Shown piece after piece: positions 1 to 10,936 of a stretch of 31,046 bases of DNA (position 1 is its first letter; the number at the start of each line of letters is the position of its first letter). Location: positions 105,836 to 136,881 of the forward strand of contig NW_003107089.1 in the NCBI RefSeq assembly GCF_000003605.2, in the 5' to 3' direction. The position numbers and the translations under genes are program-made. The DNA comes from Saccoglossus kowalevskii. Taxonomy: Eukaryota; Hemichordata; Enteropneusta; Harrimaniidae. The notes under the pieces were generated by a model that saw nothing but the letters and a program-made list of their open reading frames with translations, was not told the DNA's origin and ran no database searches.

Positions 1-560
1 ATCACATTTCAATGAATCTAGAATTATGCAGAGACCCAATTAGTTTTTGGTAAATATTTGTGCATATTAATTACCTAATTTGCATAATTAACCAATTTCC
101 AACTTTCACACTGATATCTCAGGTACTAATCATCACATATCAATGAATGTTTATACATGGATGCTGTAGGACAATAGACAGACCTGGATAATTGTGGGTT
201 AAAATCTGTACATATTAGTTACCCAATTTGCATAATTAACCAATTTTAAGCTTTCACACTGATATCTAAAGTACTAATTTCCATTTTAATGAAACTTAGT
301 ACAAAGATGCTCTAGGACAATGTACAAACCTAATTAGTTTGGGGTAAAACTCTGTTCATATTATTTCCCTAATTAGCATAATAATTCATAATTTTTTGGT
401 TCTAATCACATTTCAATTAAACTTGGTACATAGAGTTTTTGTTACATTGCGCAGACCTCATTAGTTTTACAATCAAATCTGTTCATGTTAATTTTCTGAT
501 TTGCATAATTAGTTTTCAGCTAAGTTATTTCAAATTATATTTAATGTGTCTCCAATACTC
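1..560. repeat. Diverged tandem satellite, about four units
   Basis: Four related units follow each other, spaced about 128 to 148 bases. Each has a CATTTCAATGAA-like start, then a GACCTAATTAG-like middle, then an ATTTGCATAATTA core near 77, 225, 370 and 497. The units differ by many substitutions and small gaps, so the array is old. It probably continues left of the window. No coding sequence is apparent. The ATTTGCAT part of the core matches the octamer bound by POU-domain factors, but in such AT-rich DNA this may be chance. Confidence 0.65.
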
Positions 561-1507
561 TCAGCACATGGGAGTTCTTTCTAAGCTTTCTTTGATTATG
601 TTTTATGTTTATGTGTGCAAAAGGTTGACATCGACGTGAGGTATATCCTACGTCTTGTCGGTTTACGTTGCAGGTTCGGTCAACTGTTACTGACACCGTG
701 ACGCAAACTAATAACTCCACGTTGCGTGTACGGTGTATTCGTATTTATTAACTAATATCTTGTACGTTGCGTGTATTTGTATAAATGCTCTGAATTATAG
801 GTATCAGATGTAACTTGCATTTCAATTTCTCGTGAGCATTCCACCATTCGCTACTTCTCACTTACATTTTATTGTCAAATGTGTGTTTTACTGATCTTGC
901 CGAATTATTAGATTATGTTCACGCGTCGGCTGTCAACCATGGTATTGAATAAAACTAGTCGTTGCTTGTTGTTAATATTAACAGTTTATTTTTTCATGTG
1001 ATAAATATTCGGATGTAACTTTGTCTGTAACTTTCATATTTTATTTTCGCGTTCGAATATGTCCGAGAAAGTTGGCTTGATTTGTTTAATATGACATTTT
1101 ATTTATCTTATAAATATATACAACTTCCGTGGACGTTCCGTGCATGGAAGATGGTAGGTGGAAAAATAGGAACAGTTTTAATTCAGATTTAACTTTTTTT
1201 TCAAGTCTCATAGTTTATTTTTCCTTTCCGTTACTAGAAACCGTGGTATAACCCAACGTCGGCAAAAACAAAATGGCGAAACGAAAAATTACGCATGCCA
1301 GTGCATGACGAGCACATGAACAGTTTGTTGATCGGATCTTGTTGTGCTTATTTGGCGAGTTAGTAGTGGGATAACCTTAAATCTGACGAATCGACTTGTG
1401 GGACGAATTAACTTGCGAGGCGAGACGAATCGACCCTCCCCGGACGTGTGATCGTGCGTGCCAGTGATAAGCTTTTTAAAGCGATTATTTGGTGGCACAT
1501 CAACCTT
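561..1507. other. Gene-free stretch
   Basis: I see no convincing exon, RNA gene or mobile element here. An imperfect repeat of ACGTTGCGTGTA occurs twice, near 720 and 763. Reading frames in both directions are short and look random. Confidence 0.5.
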
Positions 1508-1696
1508 TTAGTTCTCATCGTCGAGAACTAATAATCGAATAACACCCATTCTACTTATGTATTCATTTTCATTATTGATGTACTGGATGAAGTCTTCATA
1601 GGACATTTGTTGCAGGCAGCTTTCAGTTATATACATCGGCGTGATACGGATATTTCCACAGTAGGAATAATGCACTTTGATGAATAATTCTGTCAT
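1508..1696 (-). CDS. Small hypothetical protein, possibly PB1-like
   Basis: This 62-residue frame runs from an ATG at 1696 to a TAA. The composition looks like real protein. A first strand-like segment (ELFIKVHYSYCGNIRIT, residues 3-19) is followed by a helix-like segment (SYEDFIQYINNE, about 33-44) and a final strand ending in LLVLDDEN (55-62). This order resembles the PB1 fold of signalling scaffolds, where an acidic DxDxD-type loop follows a hydrophobic strand. The frame stops just after that loop, so a PB1 domain here would be cut short and lack its last strands. It has no recognisable gene context. It could be a fragment of a decayed gene, one exon of an unseen gene, or a chance frame. 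The PB1 likeness is inferred by eye. Confidence 0.22.
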   Translation of the reverse strand: MTELFIKVHYSYCGNIRITPMYITESCLQQMSYEDFIQYINNENEYISRMGVIRLLVLDDEN

Positions 1697-2054
1697 GATC
1701 AGTCGGTCAGCTGGTTCTGTAAAATAACGTTCTTTGCAGTGCTACCACTTTATGCTCCCCTCTCATTGAAATAACATATGACGCAAATTGAAGTAGGAAA
1801 CTAAGTTGAGAGCCTCGATCGTTTATTGGAGGAGAAATTCAAAACTAATGTACCGCCTCTTTCATGGGCGGAGCTTTCTTCCGGTGCGCTGTCTGCATTA
1901 TTTGTAACAACTTCTGTAATTGTGAAAACAAAGTATGTAACCTATTGTAGTAAGTTATCAACATCTAGCACTACTTCAGCGTCAAATCAGTGCCTGGAAT
2001 TGCTGAACAGAAATTGTTTTTTCGCGTATGTGGTGTTTTTATATGTGTACCGTG

Positions 2055-2759
2055 GTACTGTCATGAATTTGTTTTTGCGTATCTGTTAACCGACTTAATT
2101 AACTGATTATTAGCGAATTGCTGTGTTATGTCTGTCATCGTGTAGGCCTATTTGAAGTTTTGGACGGAACTTGGCTCAGTGATTTGGAACTAATTACCAG
2201 ATAGCCGCCGCTTTTTAGACTACTCATTCTGACAGTTGGTATCCGTAGTTATTAATGTAGTGAACGATTAATCAAAAGATATGACGTATTCAGTACTTAG
2301 TGTGATTGGCTTTATGATTGAAGGTTACGCCCTAGAGTCTTTTTACTGCTTTGTAATTGGTTAGAGTTGTGAAAATGAATAAAGAGAGTTTGAGTTGGTC
2401 TTGACGAACACAGCACGATAGACGCAGTAGAGAGAGAGTGCAGTCCTGGGCAGTCGAGAGTCCGAGAGAGTCCAGGGGCGAGCCTTGAGGCAGTCCAGTC
2501 TTGGGCGAGTCTTGGTTCAGTCTTTTGATAGCCTTGGGGATTTTTTCCCCAGGGCGCTGTGTATTATAGAGTGCTCCACAGATCGACTAAGACGAGAGCT
2601 GAAACGTATTTCGTTGTGTGTCAGTGTGTCTTATTTGACTGTAAAGTTAAAGTGACTTTCCCGATCCCGTACCTCAAGGGGACGAGATAGAGAGACGAGA
2701 CGAGATTCCCCCCTGACAGTGTAGAGAACCCGAGAGAAGAGATTACCCCGTGATAGTAC
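2055..2759. mobile_element. Solo LTR of a retrotransposon with 4-bp target duplication
   Basis: The element occupies 2059-2755 (697 bp). It starts TGTCATG and ends CGTGATA, imperfect inverted termini of the TG...CA kind with the last CA decayed to TA. It is flanked by GTAC on both sides (2055-2058 and 2756-2759). The paralogous site at 4021-4036 reads ATGTGTACCGTG followed directly by a single GTAC, which is an empty site. Inside, AATAAA at 2378-2383 is a plausible polyadenylation signal, followed by a GAGA/CAGTC-rich R/U5-like part. No internal gag or pol sequence adjoins it, so it looks like a recombined solo LTR. A 4-bp duplication fits Ty3/gypsy-type elements, but the family is inferred. 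Transcription orientation is plus if the AATAAA is used. Confidence 0.72.
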
Positions 2760-3381
2760 ACTTGTTTGCGAAATCAGTATAGATTGCAACAATGCTGGGA
2801 TAGCGATTCGAGACTATATATATATATATAATAATTTGGAAGCAACACTGGTTGGGTGACTAGTTTCTTTAAACTTTTCATATGAATTGTGCACCCGGGA
2901 TTATTCATTTGTTATGACAAGTCACGTGATACATACGGTTAACAATCTATCATGGTCTATTCTGACATTTATATCAATTGTTTATTAAATTTTCCGGAAA
3001 GACGTTCGTTTCACCGGACAATGTCACAGGCGGCTTCAGCACGGAAACGACAAATCGCAAGGCCAAATCGAGTGACCTGGAATGTCAACAATACGGAGTA
3101 AATCAACAAGTGGTTGCTTACTGTTCTTAGGTCACGGCGCGCTATCCTGTGTAATTACTTTCATATTATGGGGGTCGGGTAGGGTGGGGATTCTAAGTTT
3201 ATGAACTCCTAGTGACTGCTCGTCAAACGTCTGATTGTTTGGTGTAATCATACTTCCCACCGGGGTGTGTGCTTCGTCGTACAATTGTTGGCCAATCGTT
3301 GGAGTGGATGACGATTTTTAATTATCAACACTGCCTACGCGCATAACATAAGTACTAACAGACACACCATAATTATGACAT
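2756..3381. repeat. Direct repeat R1, copy of the DNA 5' of the SLC10 exon
   Basis: R1 is closely similar over its whole length to R2 (4033-4694), in the same orientation. Both run from GTACACTTGTTTGCG to CATAATTATGACAT. R1 lacks a segment of about 55 bp that R2 has near 4107-4160. R1 has about 30 bp near 2971-3000 that R2 lacks. R1 holds the palindrome TCACGTGA near 2921, which is changed in R2. For the minus-strand SLC10 exon at 3633-4003, R1 lies downstream, inside its intron, while R2 lies directly upstream. R1 is thus a displaced copy of probable promoter or leader DNA. Confidence 0.85.
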
Positions 3382-3632
3382 CCACAGTGTCAATTTTGGT
3401 CGCATCACAACAAACTTAGAAACAAAACACACATAAACTATACAATAATTGAATGTACTTAAAAACGAAATCGTGAAGAGGTTGCCAATCCATCGTCCAA
3501 ACGCACGGATTTGAATCCACTCAGCAAATCGTCTCCACAAAAAGTGAAATTTAACTTTTTCTTTGAATAAACATACGACCCTATACAAATATATATGCCA
3601 TACCACATGCCGTGTTTCAGGGGTAGTCTTAC

Positions 3633-4003
3633 CTCAAAGATATGTTGCCGTTAGCATAATAAGCCATTACATTGGACATACTCCCACCAGGAGCGCTGCA
3701 TTGGATCACGAGAGCGACAGCGTAAACCGGCGGGAAGTCAGCTGCATGGGCAACACCAAACGCAACCGCTGGCATGATGATAAACTGTGAAGCCCAGCAA
3801 ATGAAAATACCCCATGGTCTCTGGAAACTCCTCTTGATTTCTTTAAGATCTGTCGCTCCCCCCATCCCAAACATCACAATCAGTACTACTGCATAGTTCA
3901 GATACTGGTCGATGATCATCAGCGTTTCGATGTGCTCGGGCAGCTCAGCCGGCCCTGTTTCGTTACTTACGTTCAAAGTCACTGGTTCCGTGGTTGTAGC
4001 CAT
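3633..4003 (-). CDS. SLC10-family cotransporter, isolated first coding exon
   Basis: The exon encodes 123 residues plus two bases, starting at the ATG at 4003-4001 (A at -3, G at +4) and ending at a canonical donor (AG then GTAAGA). SLC10 proteins are plasma-membrane sodium-coupled carriers of bile acids and other sulphated or steroid organic anions. Visible hallmarks are a glycosylatable N-terminus (NVS at 11, NET at 14), a first membrane segment ending in VMFGMGGAT (43-51), the RPWGIFICW motif (62-70), SQFIIMP (72-78), and the C-x-x-PGG-x-x-SN motif (102-111) near the sodium site. Length, phase and most motifs equal those of the exon at 12895-13265, so this is a paralogue. No exon 2 or 3 is visible between 1 and 3632, although the paralogue's first intron is only 290 bp. 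The frame is open and the donor intact, so it may still be used with distant exons; otherwise it is an orphan fragment. Confidence 0.85.
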
Positions 4004-4032
4004 TTTAACAGAAGTTTTAAATGTGTACCGTG

Positions 4033-4694
4033 GTACACTTGTTTGCGAAATCAGTATAGATTGCAACAATGCTGGGATAGCGATTCGAGATTATATATAT
4101 ATATATATTACGACCATAAATCACTATAATATATTGTTATTTATTATTTTATTCGACTTGACGAATAATAATTTGGAAGTAACACTGGTTGGGTGACTAG
4201 TTTCTTTAAACTTTTCATATGAATTGTGCACCCGGGATTATTCATTTGTTATGACAAGTCACATGATCTCGATGACCAATGATACATACGGTTAACAATC
4301 TATCATGGTCTATTCTGACATTTAAACGTTCGTTACACCGGACAATGTCACAGGCGGCTTCAGCACGGAAGCGACAAATCGCAAGGCCAAATCGAGTGAC
4401 CTGGAATGTCAACAATACGTAGTAAATCAACAAGTGGTTGCTTACTGTTCGTAGGTCACGGCGCGCTATCCTGTGTAATTACTTTCATATTATGGGGGTC
4501 GGGTGGGGTGGGGATTCTAAGTTTATGAACTCCTAGTGACTGCTCGTCAAACGTCTGATTGTTTGGTGTAATCATACTTCCCACCGGGGTGTGTGCTTCG
4601 TCGTACAATTGTTGGAGTGGATGACGATTTTTAATTATTAACACTGCTTATGCGCACAGCACAAGTACTAACAGACATACCATAATTATGACAT
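4033..4694 (-). promoter_or_regulatory. Repeat R2, probable promoter or leader region of the isolated SLC10 exon
   Basis: R2 begins 30 bases 5' of the exon's ATG on the minus strand and matches R1 closely. It contains a TA-dinucleotide run at about 4091-4109, about 90 bases 5' of the start codon, and several short shared blocks. There is no splice acceptor right before the ATG, so the transcript leader probably starts within R2. This is inference from position; no core promoter element is certain. The part from about 4522 onward is also the start of larger duplication copy B. Confidence 0.45.
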
Positions 4695-7085
4695 GTTTAC
4701 TTTTCTTTAAATTGTTGTATTTTTTGTGTATTATATTGTATTATTTGTTATATAGTTGAATTTATTGACCCCAATTATGCTCGTTTTGTCTAATAATTAT
4801 GTCACATTGGACCAGATTGACGTCACTCACAAATAGTTTCTAAGCAAAGTCACGCGATCACAAGGACAATGATTATTGTTTTATATTTCGTATTTTATAG
4901 ATATGTCGCCATTAAATAATATTTCAAAATGGTCGTGTTTCATTTTCTGATAAATGTCAAATATCGCTGTAGCAACTTTTTTTTCATTCATCGCATTTTG
5001 TTTATCAATATTATACTAATATTTTTATGAACAAAGCGGTTTTTAATTTAAGATAATAAGTTGAAAATTTGTAAAACGTGACAGGATATATTATGTATGA
5101 GTAACAAATCATCGACCATATGATGACCGTTATTATCCTTCGTCCGTCAAGGTCACTAGTCTACATACCTGGTATAAAGGAGTGACAAGTGATCATGTTG
5201 AAATAGCAGTGACAGAGTGTCCCAATAATTGTTTATTTGCATTGTACATCTGTATATTCACAATATTAACATCAAATGGGTAATTGGAAGTCACATAACC
5301 ATGTTACAGGACACCATCCCCGCGCGGCTATGTTCTGGTTCAAGATTGGTACTAGGATCAAATTACAGCTGTCTGTTATCGTGACCACAACATTGTTACG
5401 TCACGTGTTTCTACGACAAGCATACACATACCTTCAAAACTAGTAAACAACTTATTTATTCATCGAAGTTCCCATGCTAGTAACAATAGTTTCTGATTCA
5501 TGGTTCACCAGTAGTTCACAACAAGTGCGCCAGAAAGTCTCGAATGTTGGACCAGAAAGACGCTTACGGTCAGTGCCCGATCTCGACGACAGGGTGAAAG
5601 AATGTCTGGATACTGACGGTCATACTGCTTACAGTCAGTTAAAATGATGCCACCTCGCGATAAAAACACTTTCGCCTATTGGTTGGAAGTATTTTATTGG
5701 AGATCAAAGATCAATCGTGGCCATCAACTAAAAAACATAAGAATTCCCACAAAACACAAATATATTTACAGAGTAAGGAGATTGTTGGACAATGAATCAC
5801 GAAAGTGAAATATACACATACAAATACAGTTTATTCACAATCGCATATTACAAAAAATAACAAACAACCGGCCCTGGTAGGTTTAATTGCTTTCACGCAA
5901 CTTCACTATATGGTACAGAATAGGAACATTCGAAGTATTTGAGGACCAGTGGAGCCGTGTATTGATCGAACGTTGTCACTTGTACGAATAGAGAATGCCT
6001 GTAAATATAATGGGGCTAGCCCAAATTCAGTTAGATTTTGTTACACCGATCATGTGATTGTTTTAGAAAGTCAAATTTATGAATATATCAACATTATAGC
6101 AGCCCGGGCGTGTGTGTCCTCCCGCTTGAAGAACACATAACATCGGCTAAATGATCTACTCCCGGGCGCAAAAGTCAATATTCGTTCAGTAATAAATATT
6201 ACCGACGCCGTGTGCATAGACAATAGGCTCCTGTACACGGGTTCACTTGCACAGAACCGATTGGGTGTTATTTTTGGTTACAAGCGACTGCACTTCACTC
6301 ACGTTGTTTGTTTATAACACTGCAATGGGCGTCACTGTGAAAGCCATGTCTCAGATACCGGACGATATCATTAACAAATAGTGAAATAGTGTACCCTAAT
6401 TATAGTTATAATGTAAGAGTATTACACGTATTCTGCACAGATGTGGAGCCCTGACCACCCACCTCCCCTAATCACTACTACTCTAAATCTGTTTGTACCA
6501 GTACTAAATTACCTGTTCTGAGATTGCTCGAAATAGAGGCGTTTAATTGTAGAGGCGTTTAATTACCCAAACGGACATTTATTCTGCGGAATATTGACGG
6601 CTCAAACTCCCCGTGACATGAACTGACAATTCACGGTGTTTGTAGCATTTATCTTTGTTGATAAGAGCTTTTCAATTGCTCATGAGATCTCTTTATAGCT
6701 ATAAACATTTATGAGGCTATGTTTTCTTTTATTTTTTCAAGTTTCGGTTATTTTATTATTAATTTTTTAGCACAGTTTGTTTTTAACGATTTAGAAGTTC
6801 CTGTTTGTTGAGCTCTACGCAACCTATATTGTGTACGTTTCAAATATAATATCCTATCATATCCTAAATCAACTAAATCAAACAAGTCTAACAGCGTATC
6901 TAGTAAAAGTCAAAAGATAATCTCTGTTTGATCTGAAATGAGGTAGGTGGTACCACCAAGTAATTCAAGTATGATTGATCGTGTAAACATACTCGGTAGC
7001 GGTGTAACAAGAAGGTCGACTTCTCCATGTCACCGACTGTCACTGTGTGGTGCGAACAAGTTGACGCCCGGAAAGAGCCTGATCG
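4522..7085. repeat. Large tandem duplication, copy B (non-coding)
   Basis: Copy B matches copy C (7140-10280) block by block in the same order. The clearest pairs are 4522-4650 with 7140-7268, 5026-5165 with 7461-7612, 5640-5730 with 8992-9080, 5880-5945 with 9222-9295, 6588-6715 with 9990-10090, and 6875-7085 with 10085-10280. The first pair also matches R1, so the locus grew in at least two steps. No open frame is shared between the copies, so the conserved parts are not coding. Copy B lacks the insertion of about 0.95 kb seen in copy C. Confidence 0.8.
5659..5729. promoter_or_regulatory. Conserved 71-bp block, copy B
   Basis: This block differs from 9008-9078 at one base in 71 by my reading, whereas neighbouring sequence in the two copies differs by many substitutions and gaps. 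It contains two inverted CCAAT motifs (CTATTGG and TTATTGG). No frame is maintained through the block and its flanks in both copies. A regulatory element or local gene conversion would both explain it. Confidence 0.4.
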
Positions 7086-7869
7086 AATACTTAAGTCAAC
7101 GCGTTGATGGATCAGGCGGGTGGAAATACCCTTTTTTCTGAATTCCTAGTGATGGTTTGTCGAGCTTCTACATTTTTGTTGTACCCGTAATTCCCACCGG
7201 GGTATACGATTTGTTGTATATAGTTGGCAAATCGTTGAGTGGGTGCCGATTTTCAATTATTAACACCGGAATGTAAAGTCACGTGACTACCAGGACGATA
7301 TTTTATATTTCACGTCGTTAGGGCGTCATCATTTAATTTCATTTAATTTAATGATCGTTTTGGCGTAATACTTTGTGGTTTAGAATAAATGTCAAACATT
7401 GCTGTAGCAATTCATTCTGGTTCTTATTTTCTGACTAATCGTATTTTACTAATATTCTTATGAACAAAGCGGTTTTTAATTTAAGATAATAAGTTAAAAG
7501 TTTGTAAAACGTGACAGGATATATTACGTATGAGTAACAAATCATCGACCATATTAATCTGATGACCTTTTTTATCCTTCGTCTGTCAAGGTCACTAGTT
7601 TACATACCTGATATCATGGAAATCGTGGTGACAGAGCGTCCAAATAATAGTTTATTTCAACTGTACACCTGTATATCCACAATACCAAATGGGGTAGTTG
7701 GGGTCAACTGACCATGTTACAGAACACCCCTCCGCGTTTGGCAGTCCCCTGCTTATGTATCAGTACATTAATAAACCACATCACAGCTACAGGTTGACTA
7801 TGACATCAACATTGTTACGTCACGTCTTTCTATTACAAGCATTCAACTATAAAACAAAACAAAAATATT

Positions 7870-8815
7870 TTCAACTTGTAAGTCTGATTTACATGCATTA
7901 TCCTACTTGACCAATTCACAAATAACAAAAAAATTAACAATAATTTGCATAGTTTTCTGACATCGCCTCTCACAGAGTTGCTAATGCCCAAATATTTCTA
8001 AGTAGTCGCACATCGGTGAAACGAATGAGCCACAATTTTTGATGAAATTAACTCATGCGACGTACATGAAAGTATTATAATAAGTATATAAATATATTCC
8101 GGGAGAAATTTTGATATCAAAAATCGAAATAATGCATAAGCCATTATCTATGGTCTTCGATGTGTGTAATTATGATATTACAGTACAGAGGCGGCGGTAC
8201 GACATTTTGCATGGAGGGGTGAGATCTGCTCATCATCCCTCGCGCCAAAGGCGCGACCTAATTAGGGGGTCCAGGGGCATGCTCCCCTTCAATAATTTTG
8301 AAATCTAAATTCTCTGAAACGCTACTTCCTGCATTTTGAGGGGCAAATTTTGCTGACAAAAGGTTTCATGTTGATTTTAGAGGGGCGACGCCCCCTAAAA
8401 TGTTTTCGAGGGGGCCGCCGCCACTGCATTAGTATAATGAGTTCCGAAGTGAGCTAATTGTGTTGTTTCCACGGGCCCTCTTAGGTTAAAAAAATATCCG
8501 CTACAAACCACAGACCTAATGTAATGTAAAATGCTTTAATATATCGATACTAGACATATGTTGTATCCTAGGGCCCTGGTATGATTTCAAATATCTAAAA
8601 ATCTAAATCATGATTATTGTCAACATGCAATATCATCGAAACAAATATTCAAAATGATTTATTTAAATAAACGAATGTAACTCGAATACATTTCAAAATA
8701 GTTTTCTAATTCCACAAAATAATATTCATGTTACAAATTACCTTTATTATAATAAACATCCCATATCTGTACGAACAACTGTAGATATATCTCTCAGATT
8801 ATCCAGATATTTATT
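7870..8815. mobile_element. Insertion present only in duplication copy C
   Basis: Copy B passes from about 5440 to 5460 with almost nothing between its matching blocks. Copy C has about 0.95 kb at the same point. The inserted DNA is AT-rich apart from the GC-rich MITE at 8186-8426. I could not see clean ends or target duplications for the whole insertion, so it may be composite. Confidence 0.5.
8186..8426. mobile_element. MITE with CAGWGGCGGCGG inverted ends
   Basis: The element is 241 bp. It starts CAGAGGCGGCGG and ends CCGCCGCCACTG, which is a 12-bp inverted repeat with one mismatch. It holds the hairpin TCGCGCC-AAA-GGCGCGA near 8240 and a stretch reading GGGGCGACGCCCCC near 8385. A second, shorter copy occurs in reverse orientation at 25725-25885. 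No transposase is encoded, so it is non-autonomous. The CAG...CTG ends suggest hAT-type mobilisation, but I see no clear 8-bp target duplication. Confidence 0.65.
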
Positions 8816-9007
8816 CCTCAAATTTCCCATGCATGTAAACAGCTGAGTAGTCTCTGAATCATGTTTATCAATAGTTCCCAAAAGTTGAACCTGAAAGACT
8901 CGAATGTTGCGCCAGAAAGACGCGCACCGACAGTGCCCGATGCGAAGGCGGATGAAAGAAGACTAGTTACGGTAATACTGCTTACAGTCAGTCAAAATGC
9001 AACCGGC

Positions 9008-9078
9008 GATAAAAACACTTTCGCCTATTGGTTGGAAGTATTTTATTGGAGGTCAAAGATCAATCGTGGCCATCAACT
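9008..9078. promoter_or_regulatory. Conserved 71-bp block, copy C
   Basis: Partner of 5659-5729, with a single difference (AGGTCAAAG here, AGATCAAAG there). In this copy the change creates an AGGTCA nuclear-receptor half-site. The flanks of the two copies are clearly more diverged. A regulatory role is inferred only from this conservation. Confidence 0.4.
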
Positions 9079-10280
9079 GGAGAATTCACACAAAAACACA
9101 CGCATAATTGAGGAGGGGAGGGAATAAGGGTGTATAATGAATCGAAAGATTGAAATATTTACATGCAAATACAGGTCATCGACATTCGCATGTTACACAA
9201 AAATAACACCGGCCGAGTACATGTTATTGCATACCTGTAAACTTTCACTCAAATATAATACATTATTTGGAATATGAACATTCTGAGTATAGTATAATTA
9301 TTGATTGGTCTGGAGAGTAAAATTCATGTATATCATCTGGGAGGCATGTAATAGCAAATAGTAAAACCTTAACGTCGGCAAATGTATAATTTCCCGTTCC
9401 CGTGCGCAAATGCCCATAGTCGGCCAGCCTTATATAATACCGACTCCGCGTGCATTGGAAATAGTCCTACCATTGTACGCTGGGTCGGTATTGTGAGCAA
9501 TATTATTCGGTACAAACGGCTGTGGTTCACATTAGTCATAAAACTACAGTTGATCTGCGAGTGTGACTATGAATGGCTCGCAGGACAACGTTGTACCCGA
9601 ATTATGTAACTATGTAGGTAATTATGTCATAATTTAACAAAGTCATACCTGTGTTAGCGATCACTACTATCGTTAATGTTACTAATGTTATTTGAAATGT
9701 ACAATTTTGTGATCCATAAACAAATCCAACCTTCATATGAAGACCACGTGTCTATAACCATTTTAATGAAGTTATTTAGATGGTCGCTATACACAGGTTC
9801 GACTGTGCTTGTATTCAACACAGATGTGAAAATAGCCTATCCGGTGCTTGGGTGTTTTTTTCTTTCAAAATGTATAACGACGGACTATTCAGAACCTGTT
9901 CGTACCGGTCACTAAAATACCTGTTTGTCATCGCTGGAATTGCCCAAAATACGATTACCCCAGCCGACATTTATTGAGAGTGTCTACAGAATCTTGACGG
10001 AAACTAACAAATGACCGTATTTGTGGCATTTTTTATTGTTGATATAAGCTTTTCACTTTTCATGAGACCACTTGACAGCTATAAATCAAGTAAATCAAAC
10101 ACACCGAACAATGTAACTAATAAAAGTCAAAAGATAATCTATGTTTGTTTGATCTGAAATGAGGTAGATGGTTTGATTGATCGGGTAAACATTCTTGGTA
10201 GTGTTATAACAAGGTCGCTTTCTCCAAGTCACCGACTGACACAAGGCGGTGCGAACAAGAAGTATGCCCGGAAGGAATTT

Positions 10281-10936
10281 GATCGATTTCACACTGATTG
10301 ATGCAATGTTACGTGGCTTACCATCGAGACACGGATGACAAATAAATCAACACCAGTTTACTCAGCTGCATATAAATTTAAAGAAATAACAGAGTGACTT
10401 ACATGTCGTCGTGAATTTTTCAAAAGTAACGAAAAATTTTAAATTAAGTATTTTAAACTGTGAGCGAAATCGAACTGTTGGCTTATGTTGCTTATTCAAA
10501 AGTGGCGATTCTCGGGAACTCGTTGTAAAATTGAATACTTGAGTATTTTTTGTTTGTTTATAAGTGGACGGTGATATAATTTATCGTCAACGAAAAATGT
10601 TATTTTGACAACTCAAATATAATTGCACACCTGTGATGGAATAGCGAACCTAATAATATAAAGATGATGTCGCTAGTTTACCGCATGTGCATTTACGCCG
10701 TCCTGTTGCTTATCATATTTTGTTCCTGACAATAACAACGTTTTTAGCTCCAGTGCAAACAAAAATAAGTGATACTATAACATTGCCTTTTTGGACAATT
10801 ATATTTATTTATATACTTATATTTTTATATTTATTTTACAATAGATAACTACTTTAGTACAGCATTATGAAAAAATAAGGACATTTGAACATTTATAATT
10901 TCATATCAGTAACGTTTTAAATGCATTTTACATTTA
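10281..10936. other. Gene-free AT-rich stretch
   Basis: Between the end of duplication copy C and the minisatellite I see no exon, RNA gene or transposon end. Frames in both directions are short. Confidence 0.5.

Larger units (their letters stand above)
7140..10280. repeat. Large tandem duplication, copy C (non-coding)
   Basis: This is the second copy of the unit described for copy B. It is longer because of an insertion between about 7870 and 8815. The two copies meet end to end at about 7085-7140. The right end is near GCCCGGAAGG...GATCGA at about 10266-10284, which matches 7068-7086. The reading frame at 8861-9127 lies in this copy but is broken in copy B, so I do not treat it as a gene. 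Confidence 0.8.

Noticed and set aside
1826-2089. 87-codon plus-strand frame
   Set aside because: It begins at a TTG rather than an ATG, runs into the solo LTR, and has no domain likeness.
3912-4196. Plus-strand frames opposite the SLC10 exon and R2
   Set aside because: They are antisense shadows; the minus strand carries all family motifs and the splice donor.
8861-9127. 88-codon frame in duplication copy C
   Set aside because: The matching DNA in copy B has shifts and stops. The conserved part is a 71-bp island, which is better explained as non-coding.
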